Assembly: GCF_000003815.2 (NCBI RefSeq)
Contig: NC_049995.1
Span: forward strand, 16,769,441 to 16,812,300
Source of the DNA: Branchiostoma floridae
Lineage: Eukaryota; Chordata; Leptocardii; Amphioxiformes; Branchiostomatidae
Length of the DNA stretch: 42,860 nucleotides
Reading direction: 5' to 3'
The number at the start of each line of letters is the position of its first letter. The stretch's first letter is position 1. Below the pieces are notes generated by a model. The model worked only from the letters and a program-made list of their open reading frames with translations. It did no database searches and was not told where the DNA came from. Made by a program: the position numbers and the translations under genes. This document shows, piece by piece, positions 32,301-39,665 of the stretch.

Positions 32301-35300
32301 GTATCAAGGTTAAATAAAGGTAAAAAAAAAAACCTTTTCGGTAAGTGTTGCAGGTTCTTTTACTTGCTCAAGATGTGGCTCTCCTCAGACTTCGGCTTTG
32401 TGTCCCATCCAAAAAGGCGGCAGTTTAACCAGAATGTAGTTAAGTGGTCATTTTCAACCGGGTCAAGTTCTGTGTCTTTCCCAAAAGCACCACATTGTGC
32501 AAGTAAAAAAGACAGGTTTTTCTATCCCTTTAAGAATTGCTCGTATTAACATAATTATAGGCACGTTGGTGTCTACTAGAGATTCAAACTCCTAAATCTT
32601 TAGAATCTGAGTAAACTACACATAGTAGTAACATCAGGCTTCCATACTGCCATTTAGCAGATGACAGCTTTACCTAACTGTACCTTACCGTATGTCCCCC
32701 CAGCACAAAAAATAGACACAAACACCCACAAAATATGATGCTTCCACGCCTGTTGGTGAAAAAATAACTAAACTTTCATCAAAAACCCAACTGAAGGCTA
32801 ATCAGCTCCAAGGACAGACATGCTACAGCCAATACACCATGTCAAACAGGAGTCATTGGTCTTACATGCTTTAAAGTGCCTATTTCAATGAAAAATTAAG
32901 GATGTAAGAGTGGAAAGATATATGTGACTTAAACTTTGGGTCAGTGAAAAGTTGGTTTTATAGGCCAGTAGATTGTTTGAAGAGCAAGTAATTTTTTAAT
33001 AAAACTTGCCAAACCCTTAAATTGTCTGTATATCCCCCCAGCACAATCCTGTACGTCTTGTTTGTGCTGCTGCTGGGAGCTGTGTGCACACGGGACGGGC
33101 TTCAGGACGACTTCATGATCGCTGAGAAGGTCAGTACAACAGTCTACAACACTGTACAACACTCATACACCTCTGTAAAAATCAGCACTTCAAGTTTGGA
33201 CAATCCACTAGCCCTATTGTCCCGGGCAAGTGAAAATGCTGTTCGCGCAAGCGCATGTCCAACCCCACTTGCCCGATCGGGCAAGTAAGACTTTTTCATG
33301 GGTTAGATTTTGATACACTGTAACTTTTCACAGTCATGGTGTCAAGCATTGGTAAACACAGAAAAATAGAGTCAATGATAAAAGAATTCCATTGTTGGAA
33401 GTGAAAATACACATAAAAAATGTCATTTGAATTCCGGCCAAGTGAAAAGTTGGTTCGGGCAAGTGGATTTTTGGTGTACTTGCCCGACAGGACGTCAAGT
33501 GAAATTTTGAAAACTTGTCCAACCCTGCACTTCCAAACCCGTTGAATTGCGTCTGACCGGCCCATTGAGAACAGGTCTGTTGAACAACTTTGGGAAGACT
33601 GAGTCTCACAAAGTTAACGCTCCTGAATGTTGTCAACACTTGCAAACACCTGGGCACATATTATTAGTTTGGCAAATTTGCGGAAAATCATGTGAACGGC
33701 CATGTGAATGCCATGCAACAGCGGTGAAAACAGTGCAGATTGGCCACAACAATGTGAAAACAACAGTGAAAAATAGTACAGTACACAGTGTCAATTATGG
33801 GATAAATTATCAAAGGGACCACAAGAAATTTGCCAAATTGGCCAAGTGGTCAGTGTATGAAAGCGTGTAAACAGTTGTTTGTTTGTTTGTTTACTCCCAG
33901 GTATCAGGAGTAGGTGTGCTGTGGCTGCTAGGCTTGTACATCTCTTCGCTATCCTCCTGTCTGAGCGGCCTGTATGGAGCGCCGAGAGTTCTGCAGCGTG
34001 TAAACAGTTGTTTGTTTGTTTGTTTACTCTCAGGTATCAGGAGTAGGTGTGCTATGGCTCCTAGGCTTGTACATCTCTTCGCTATCCTCCTGTCTAAGTG
34101 GCCTGTACGGAGCCCCGAGAGTTCTGCAGTGCATCTGTAACGAGAACGTCATCCCTGTCATCAAGGTCCTCGGCAGGGGGGTGAGTAAACTGGCAGTTTT
34201 CTAAGAACATCACAACAGTATTGCAAACATCAATATTAGAAATGAAGTTTATTATACAGTAGTTAAAAGTATTCACTGATACAGATTTAGAATCCCTGTG
34301 ATTATCACAGTGTCAAACTTAAGGAAATTACACATGGATAGAAAGAAATTTATTGTGATGTAAAATCTTTTCAGTTACAGTCTTATGTTTTCTCTAACAA
34401 GTTGCTTTCAATTGTCAATGTTGTGGAAAGTGAAGATATCCTGAGGCTTATAATTGATTGGAAGTAAAATTTTACCTTGCTTACCAAAAGCAAGCCTTTT
34501 TGGTCTAGATTTTTTATAGGGTATTAAGACAACTTGAAAGATAATAATATAAATGATCACAAAATTTAGGATAAGCAGGAAACTAGGCCAAACTTTCTAG
34601 GTAATCGACGAGTTTTGTCTCCCCTACAGCGAGGGCCCAACAAGGACATTGCTTTTCCTGACAATAGAGTGGCTCTTACATAAACCGCACATTTTGTACA
34701 TTAAGACAAATGTACCCTTCAGTTTAGGTGCTCAACAAGTTTTGTTTCCCCTACAGCGAGGACCCAACAAGGAGCCCTTCCTGGCCATCTTAGTATGTGG
34801 CTTCATCTCCTTCTCCTTCCTGTTTGTTGGACAACTCAACCTGCTCGCTCCGATCGTAACCATCAACTTCATGCTTACCTACGCTATGGTCGACTACGCC
34901 TACTTCGCTGTGGGGATGAGCTACGATATGCATCTCAAACGGAAGGAAAAATACGAGGGAAACGGCGATAAGAAAGAAACTGAGAGTTTGCTGTCGCATG
35001 TCATCGACAAAGGAAAGAAGGTACGCTTAGCTTATTTGTTCTAGTTTTGCTCACCTACGCTATGGTAAACTACGCATACTTTACCGTGGGGATGAGCTAG
35101 GACATGCACCTCAAACGGAAGGAAAAATACGAGGGGAACGGCGATAAGAAAGAAACCGAGAGCTTGCTGTCGCATGTCATCGACAAAGGAAAGAAGGTAC
35201 ATTTAGCTTATTTGTTCTAGTTTTGCTCACCTACGCTATGGTAGACTACGCGTACTTTGCTGTAGGAAAGAAGCTAAGACATGCATCTCTAAAGGAAGGA

Positions 35301-38300
35301 AAAATACGAGGGAAATGGCGATAAAAAGGAAACGGAGAGTTTGCTCTCACATGTCATCGACAAAGGAAACAAGGTACACTTAGCTTATTTGTTCTAATTT
35401 TGCATAGCTACGCTATGGTAGACTATGCGTACTTTGCCGTGGGCATGAGCTATGATATGCACCTCAAGCGGAAGGAAAAATACGAGGGAAAAGGCGATAA
35501 AAAAGAAACAGAGAGCTTGCTTTCGCATGTCATCGACAAAGGAAAGAAGGTACATTTAGCGTTATTTGTTCTAGTTTTGCTCACCTAAGCCATGGTCGAC
35601 TACGCCTACTTCGCTGTGGGCATGAGTTACGACATGCACCTCAAACGGAAGGAAAAGTACGAGGGGAACGGTGATAAAAAAGAAACGGAGAGTTTGCTCT
35701 CGCATGTCATCGACAAAGGAAAGAAGGTACATTTAGCTTATTTGTTCTAGTTTTGCGTAGCTACACTAGGGTACGTAGACTATGCCTACTTTGCCGTGGG
35801 CATGAGCTATGACATGCACCTCAAACGGAAGGAAAAATACGAGGGAAACGGAGATAAAAAGGAAACGTATATAGAGTTTGCTCTTGCATGTCATCGACAA
35901 GGGGAAGAAGGTACTAGCTGATTTCTAATTTGATTATTTATTGTAATAATAATTATGTATTTCACTAGGGAACATGTTGCTTATACTGGTGCTTTGCTTT
36001 GTCACCTGGAGAGATAACCTCAGAAATAGCATTAACATATCAAGATAAAATCAGTTCTAAGGTAAAGTTACAAGGAATAACAACCATCAATGCAAGTTCT
36101 TTAATTAGTACAATCCAAAGTAACTTAATAACAAATACATAAGTTGAGATCTTGTTTTACGAAGTAAGTTAATCAAGGATGGAATATTAACAATGTTGAA
36201 TGTTTGTTATCAATCTGCTAGATAATTAAGCTATCTTTGCATTTCATGCATTGTTGTCCCTGTTGAGTAATCGTGTTTCCTTCCTAATTGTAATTTACTG
36301 TATTTAAGGAGGGGGAGGAAAAAGCCGCGACGAACGGTGTTGGACCAAAGTACGGCACGTTAGAGGAACCGAAGACGGGGAGTTTGATCGACACGTCCGA
36401 ACCTAAGACTGCGGAGAAGACTGTAACTAAGGAGCAGATGGCAGATGAGCTGACGTCTTCAGCGATAGAGAAGGAAGGGGATAAGAAAGGGGAGGATGCG
36501 GAGAAAGGGAAAGATAAGACTGGGGATAAAGATGAAAAAGGTACAAGACATGTCTTTATTCTTTCTTCATCATAACAGTTGTGTTTGTTTTAACAAGAAA
36601 ACATGTTGGATGAGAGTTTGCAGCTAGTCTAGAAAAGGATGTTACATATTAATAAAACATATATTCATTTCTAATTTAGTTTCAGGGTTGGACATTAAGT
36701 GATGATGTCACAAAATGTCTTTTCAGTGGTTGAATCTGTAGCAGTTCTATCTGTTTTTGTTGTGGATTAGAGTAAGTTGTGTATAATTCTAACAACAGGG
36801 CTCAATATAGCATACTATTTATTGCTAGGTTACCTCGGCCCAACTGTAGGTTACATTAAATTTGAACATTACAGGTTTAAGGCCCCAATCTCCAACTTGC
36901 CAACTGGGTATTTGAAAGCTTGAACAGCTTGTATGGCATGCATTAGGATTAGTTATATTATCGGGCTATCATGCACAGTGCTTGGAACTAACCTGCACTC
37001 TTCTGTTTCAGATCCTCCGAGAACGTTCCACTACGAGATCTACAAGATGCCGAGTTCCTGGTACTCCTTCCTGTGTAACAGATGGATCTCTTTAATAGGG
37101 GTGAGTTTGCTTCTTAAGTTTTAATTAAAGACAGGTGTTTAAACATCTATATAGAATAAGTAGCTAAGATAGCAGTCCTGCAGTCATTGAATAATAAAAG
37201 GTAAATGCTCAGTGTTTTTAAGAGTTATAGAGTCTTTGACAGAAGAAGTAAGGTACGAAGTTGCTTTAATTTTATTATAGTTGTATACACACTTGTTTAA
37301 AGCACTGATTGTTTGAATGGACAAATTGTGAATGAAAGCATCAAAACGTAGTGTTTCTTTAATTGTGAAAATTCTTCCCAAGTGATACTAGTGTTTTCAA
37401 AGCCGTCACAAGAAGTACCACAATCACGAGCAGTAAACACCCCAGCATCCAGATGTCAATTGCTCTCGATTCATCAAAAATGCAACAATGCGAGATGAGC
37501 ATCAAGCAATTTGATGTTTTATTTCCTTATGTTAAACATAGTCCGACAACATTTTTTTATATTTGATATATTATCATGAAGATTTTTAAAAATCATAATT
37601 TTGCCAGTCTAATCCATTATTTTCCCTTCCAGGCGATAGCGTCTTTAGTGATCATGTTTGCCATCCAGTGGGCCTATGCGCTGGCGAACCTCGCAGTATA
37701 CGTACTACTGTATGTCTACATAGGACAGGCCAACCCTGGGGTATATCCTGGTAAGTACAGTTATAACATGGCAGTATACGTGCTCCTGTATGTCTACATA
37801 GGGCAGGCCAACCCTGGGGTATATCCTGGTAAGTACAGTTATAACATGGCAGTATACGTGCTCCTGTATGTCTACATAGGACAGGCCAACCCTGGCGTAT
37901 ATCCCGGTAAATATGCTCTATTCTAATTTTTTATCTCTGTCTGTGTTCTGACCACTTAAAGCTGTTGTACAACTAGAGTACACAATGTTTTTATGTTACT
38001 TTTTGTCCAAACTCAAGGCCCATAAACAGTTGCAAAAACTGAAATTGTGCTTTATTGTGAATAAAATTTGTTATCATATCAAAAGTTTGTTCTGACCACT
38101 TACATGTACAACTGTTGTATGATTAGTCTAAGAGGACACAACAGCATTACTTTAATACTTTATCTGAACTCGCGTCCCAAAAATGGTTGCAAAAACTGAA
38201 ATTGAAATGAGCAAATAAAACTTTAACAGTTGTGATATTGATGGGTGTTGATTTCTGATATTTTTAATCCTTTTTCCACAGGTTTGACTGACTTCAGCTT

Positions 38301-38339
38301 AATCCAGTGGATAAAGACAACGTTCCAGAGTTTGTGCAG
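26165..38339 (+). CDS. SLC12A8: SLC12A8-type SLC12 family transporter (last exon(s) not found)
   Basis: Coding exons: 26165-26329, 28853-28999, 29900-30091, 30822-31053, 31541-31742, 33042-33129, 34034-34180, 34757-35020, 36309-36540, 37012-37100, 37633-37750, 38282-38339. Phases join throughout and give 644 codons plus two bases; human SLC12A8 is about 714 aa. It is a multi-pass amino acid-polyamine-cation superfamily protein. Identity blocks are [69 protein letters not shown] and [13 protein letters not shown]. Vertebrate SLC12A8 is an orphan SLC12 member; a nicotinamide mononucleotide transport role has been proposed and disputed. Exon 9 gives a Lys/Glu-rich cytosolic insert. Exons 2, 3, 5, 7, 8 and 11 are flanked by tandem partial copies of themselves. 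Confidence 0.93.
26330..28852 (+). other. SLC12A8 intron 1
   Basis: AT-rich; it holds the MITE at 27121-27432. No exon seen. Confidence 0.75.
27121..27432. mobile_element. MITE with CAGGGCTCGAAATA termini, copy 3
   Basis: 312 bp, begins CAGGGCTCGAAATACCACCT, ends ATTTCAAGCCCTG. Flanks are ATACA (left) and ATACT (right), a 5-bp duplication with one change. Its interior is the 1431-1785 copy in opposite orientation (acctgcacctaacctgcact, tggtgcaggtaa). Confidence 0.82.
28853..28999 (+). CDS. SLC12A8: SLC12A8 exon 2
   Basis: 49 codons from acceptor tttcccctgtag to donor GTACGT. Encodes [20 protein letters not shown] and the first membrane helix, ending LFLRTGWMV. Near-identical to the vertebrate block. 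Confidence 0.95.
29000..29330 (+). repeat. Three ghost copies of the SLC12A8 exon 2 end plus donor
   Basis: Copies of the last ~75 exon bases (from GGGACGGAGT) with pseudo exon ends at 29108, 29221 and 29330, periods 109, 113 and 109. Each is followed by GTACGT or GTAGGT, and the first three donors run into a (GTTT)n tract. The ghosts lack the acceptor half. The frame stays open to the third donor (29221), 222 bases (74 codons) past the true one, so that site would splice in frame. Confidence 0.92.
29331..29899 (+). other. SLC12A8 intron 2 remainder
   Basis: No feature recognised. Confidence 0.6.
29900..30091 (+). CDS. SLC12A8: SLC12A8 exon 3
   Basis: 64 codons, acceptor cctgttgcag, donor GTGAGT. 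Encodes [20 protein letters not shown], then [20 protein letters not shown] and VGFLFVFGQ, matching the second and third membrane segments of the family (GERSSIGSGGVY in human). Confidence 0.94.
30092..30406 (+). repeat. Two ghost copies of the SLC12A8 exon 3 end plus donor
   Basis: Copies start at ATCGGTGTGACGG and end at 30245 and 30406 with donors GTGAGT; periods 154 and 161. Each unit is ~113 bases of exon and 41-48 of intron. The third donor is 315 bases (105 codons) past the first with no stop in the true frame. Confidence 0.93.
30407..30821 (+). other. SLC12A8 intron 3 remainder with AC microsatellite
   Basis: Short (AC)n run near 30724-30743; otherwise featureless. Confidence 0.65.
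30822..31053 (+). CDS. SLC12A8: SLC12A8 exon 4
   Basis: 232 bp, acceptor tcctctccag, donor GTGGGT, ending one base into an Ala codon. Encodes [20 protein letters not shown] and [20 protein letters not shown], a strong family signature. Confidence 0.95.
31054..31540 (+). other. SLC12A8 intron 4
   Basis: ggggtatagtgtagaaaacttccgtaac near 31440 is a decayed copy of exon 5 sequence (ggatacagcgtggaaaacttccgtaac) ~126 bases before it, that is, a further acceptor-side ghost. Otherwise featureless. Confidence 0.6.
31541..31742 (+). CDS. SLC12A8: SLC12A8 exon 5
   Basis: 202 bp, acceptor ttgttcacag, donor GTAAGG. Encodes [20 protein letters not shown] and [18 protein letters not shown], then [20 protein letters not shown]. 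The NNTGPDY segment carries an Asn-X-Thr sequon in the expected extracellular loop. Confidence 0.95.
31743..31830 (+). repeat. Two 44-bp ghost copies of the SLC12A8 exon 5 end plus donor
   Basis: The last ~40 exon bases (GGAGCATTCCCATTGGC... to GAGTCAG) are repeated twice with pseudo ends at 31786 and 31830, donors GTAAGG and GTGAGG. The three copies are almost identical, so the duplication is recent or homogenised. Confidence 0.95.
31990..32332 (+). mobile_element. 3' end of a non-LTR retrotransposon (CR1-like), truncated
   Basis: A frame near 32036-32113 encodes [20 protein letters not shown] followed by RRLRT and a stop. This resembles the C-terminal tail of LINE reverse transcriptases (LWNSLP..). 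A 3' UTR and a run of A at 32322-32332 follow. It is 5'-truncated and frame-broken; the start is approximate. It lies in SLC12A8 intron 5. Confidence 0.65.
32333..33041 (+). other. SLC12A8 intron 5 remainder
   Basis: No feature recognised. Confidence 0.6.
33042..33129 (+). CDS. SLC12A8: SLC12A8 exon 6
   Basis: 88 bp, acceptor tatcccccag, donor GTCAGT. Encodes [20 protein letters not shown] and QDDFMIAEK, as in vertebrates ([21 protein letters not shown] is the human counterpart region). Confidence 0.95.
33190..33535. mobile_element. Possible fold-back element
   Basis: Left side cacttcaagtttggacaa and right side (inverted) gcagggttggacaagttttc are related. GGGCAAGT/ACTTGCCC motifs occur near both ends (33227, 33270, 33453, 33478). 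No coding capacity; boundaries are approximate. It lies in SLC12A8 intron 6. Confidence 0.45.
33536..33860 (+). other. SLC12A8 intron 6 remainder
   Basis: Rich in gtgaa / gccaaat motifs; no exon recognised. Confidence 0.5.
33865..33996 (+). repeat. Ghost copy of the SLC12A8 exon 7 start with acceptor
   Basis: cgtgtaaacagttgtttg...ttactcccag plus the first 96 bases of exon 7 (33901-33996) precede the real exon by 133 bases. The copy stops at CTGCAG and runs straight into the next cgtgtaaacag, with no good donor. This is the mirror image of the donor-type arrays. Confidence 0.93.
34034..34180 (+). CDS. SLC12A8: SLC12A8 exon 7
   Basis: 49 codons, acceptor ttactctcag, donor GTGAGT. Encodes [20 protein letters not shown] and [20 protein letters not shown]. 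It is chosen over the 33901 copy because only this one carries the exon end and a donor. Confidence 0.94.
34181..34600 (+). other. SLC12A8 intron 7
   Basis: No feature recognised before the ghost acceptor. Confidence 0.6.
34601..34650 (+). repeat. Ghost copy of the SLC12A8 exon 8 acceptor
   Basis: gagttttgtctcccctacag followed by CGAGGGCCCAACAAGGA repeats the real acceptor and first 17 or so exon bases, 127 bases upstream of the true site at 34757. Confidence 0.85.
34757..35020 (+). CDS. SLC12A8: SLC12A8 exon 8
   Basis: 88 codons, acceptor tcccctacag, donor GTACGC. Encodes [20 protein letters not shown], then [20 protein letters not shown], and a charged cytosolic tail ending [11 protein letters not shown]. 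The [11 protein letters not shown] block is diagnostic for the family. Confidence 0.95.
35021..35910 (+). repeat. Five ghost copies of the SLC12A8 exon 8 3' half plus donor
   Basis: Copies of ~147 exon bases (from CTACGCTATGGT) plus ~29 intron bases (ttatttgttctag) end at 35196, 35373, 35549, 35726 and 35910, giving periods 176, 177, 176, 177 and 184. All keep a GTAC donor-like site; most differ at scattered, often silent sites. Several carry breaks (for example MS-stop at ~35098), and none has an acceptor. The repeated intron piece contains TAG, so read-through is blocked. Confidence 0.97.
35911..36308 (+). other. SLC12A8 intron 8 remainder
   Basis: No feature recognised. Confidence 0.6.
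36309..36540 (+). CDS. SLC12A8: SLC12A8 exon 9 (charged cytosolic insert)
   Basis: 232 bp, acceptor ctgtatttaag, donor GTACAA, phase fits both neighbours. Low-complexity Lys/Glu/Asp-rich protein ([20 protein letters not shown]), not conserved in sequence with vertebrates but at the same place as their long variable cytosolic loop. Confidence 0.85.
36541..37011 (+). other. SLC12A8 intron 9
   Basis: A fragment cagggctcaatatagcat near 36799 resembles one end of the CAGGGCTCGAAATA MITE family. Otherwise featureless. Confidence 0.5.
37012..37100 (+). CDS. SLC12A8: SLC12A8 exon 10
   Basis: 89 bp, acceptor ttctgtttcag, donor GTGAGT. Encodes [20 protein letters not shown] and [10 protein letters not shown], matching the human FYTHMCNPWVSLLGA region. 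Confidence 0.92.
37101..37632 (+). other. SLC12A8 intron 10
   Basis: No feature recognised. Confidence 0.6.
37633..37750 (+). CDS. SLC12A8: SLC12A8 exon 11
   Basis: 118 bp, acceptor ttcccttccag, donor GTAAGT. Encodes [20 protein letters not shown] and [20 protein letters not shown], two C-terminal membrane segments as in human (LLIMFVIQWVYTLVN). Confidence 0.94.
37751..37906 (+). repeat. Two 78-bp in-frame copies of the SLC12A8 exon 11 end plus donor
   Basis: Unit: gtaagtacagttataacatg plus the last ~58 exon bases; pseudo ends 37828 and 37906, donors GTAAGT and GTAAAT. The period is exactly 26 codons and the frame has no stop across all three copies. Each added unit would encode KYSYNM plus [20 protein letters not shown]. 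Copies are nearly identical. Confidence 0.96.
37907..38281 (+). other. SLC12A8 intron 11 remainder with diverged repeat
   Basis: gttctgaccactta occurs at 37947 and 38091 with similar following sequence (caactgttgta, tgcaaaaactgaaatt), a diverged ~145-bp duplication. Confidence 0.6.
38282..38339 (+). CDS. SLC12A8: SLC12A8 exon 12 (last one found)
   Basis: 58 bp, acceptor ctttttccacag, donor GTAAAG, ends two bases into a codon. Encodes [18 protein letters not shown], which matches the human FSFFRWMRSLLLPSC stretch. Since it ends at a donor out of phase, at least one more coding exon must follow. Confidence 0.88.
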
Positions 38340-39665
38340 GTAAAGGTTCACTTTCAACATTCTTTTTTTATCAACTTTGCAACCCACTTGTGCCTTTGTT
38401 TGTTAGTCCAGCAGTTTGAAGATCGGAAATTTCGTGTCTTTGCTCACAACAAGACTTCCAAGCTGCAAGTCAGTCTGTAAAACTTTTAAGCTTCTCTAAA
38501 TATCTTGATTTCTTGTTGATCACTAAATGAAATGTATTACTAAGTTCTTTAGCTTTAGATGAGGCCAACCATATAGATTTCTTTTTCTTGGTCAGTGAAT
38601 AAGCCATGTGTCATTCTAACTAATACTACAATGATCCAAACCTGGGACTGGCCAGGTATTATCCCTGAAGGGTGCAAAGTTTGGGTATAAAATAAGGGAA
38701 CTACAAATTTTGACCCAGAAACCATTAAAGCTGGTTTGCTGATTGTAACTGGTCACCAAAAATGACAAAGTTGCATTTTCAGTCACATCCCATGCATGGC
38801 ATTGTTCTGACACCATCTATTAACTATAGGGGACTGTTAGAAAATACAGGTGTGGGAACATAGGGGTGTTAGAACACATAAAAAACTATAGGGGTATGAC
38901 TATTAGGGATAGCACCTTTCTTGTTCCTGTTTTAAACTGGATTTTATAGAATATGTCCAGATTGATTTATACAGTATTAAGTGAATATTGACACATTCCT
39001 CCCATCTCAAAAGCAAACGGGCACCTGACCAACACCTGCCTGGCTGTAAAGTTATTTAGTAAATATTAGTTACTACGGTAATGGTTGAAATCATTTTACA
39101 CTGAAGCATAGGGGGTTGGGTATACATCATTGGAAAATAACCTGAATAGCCATTTTCCCCAAGGTTTCTGCTATTATTTTACAAATTTTGCCAGTGAAAC
39201 AACTGAAATATATCTTTTATTGTGTATTAAAATTCTTCTGGCTTGATGACTATCAAAATGTTTTAAAAATTACCCTAAGTTTGTACATTGTGTACATGCA
39301 TAAAAATGCTATTATGATGATCTAAATAATGATATTTTCCTGCCACCATTGATGCCAGTTTAATCCATATTGAAATTTATTTTAATGGAGTAAGTAGAAT
39401 ATTTAGTAAATGCAAAAAGACAGACTCTAAGACTGTTGGTGAGCTGCCACCAAGCCTCCACATCTACGTGCAAGCATGTCTAACCCTCGGGGAACAACAG
39501 ACGATAAACTGGATAGTGAGTGAGTGTGAAACATTCGTCTTAAAGATACCTGAAATATATTTTTTTTATTCATTGTCTTCCCACTTCCCCAACTGTTGGA
39601 CTAGCCCAAAGCAGACATGTGTACTTTGGATAAGGGTGGGGCTGCCACCTAGCAAAAGAAAAATC
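38340..39665 (+). other. SLC12A8 intron 12 start and upstream region of the TRIM gene
   Basis: AT-rich. I looked for the conserved SLC12A8 C-terminal tail and did not find it here or in 41667-42860. The TRIM frame is open back to 39468 with further Met codons, but the earlier residues have no domain. Confidence 0.5.

Noticed and set aside
33901-33996. A second mutually exclusive SLC12A8 exon 7
   Set aside because: It has an acceptor but stops at CTGCAG without a convincing donor and lacks the exon end, so it is a partial duplicate and not an alternative exon.
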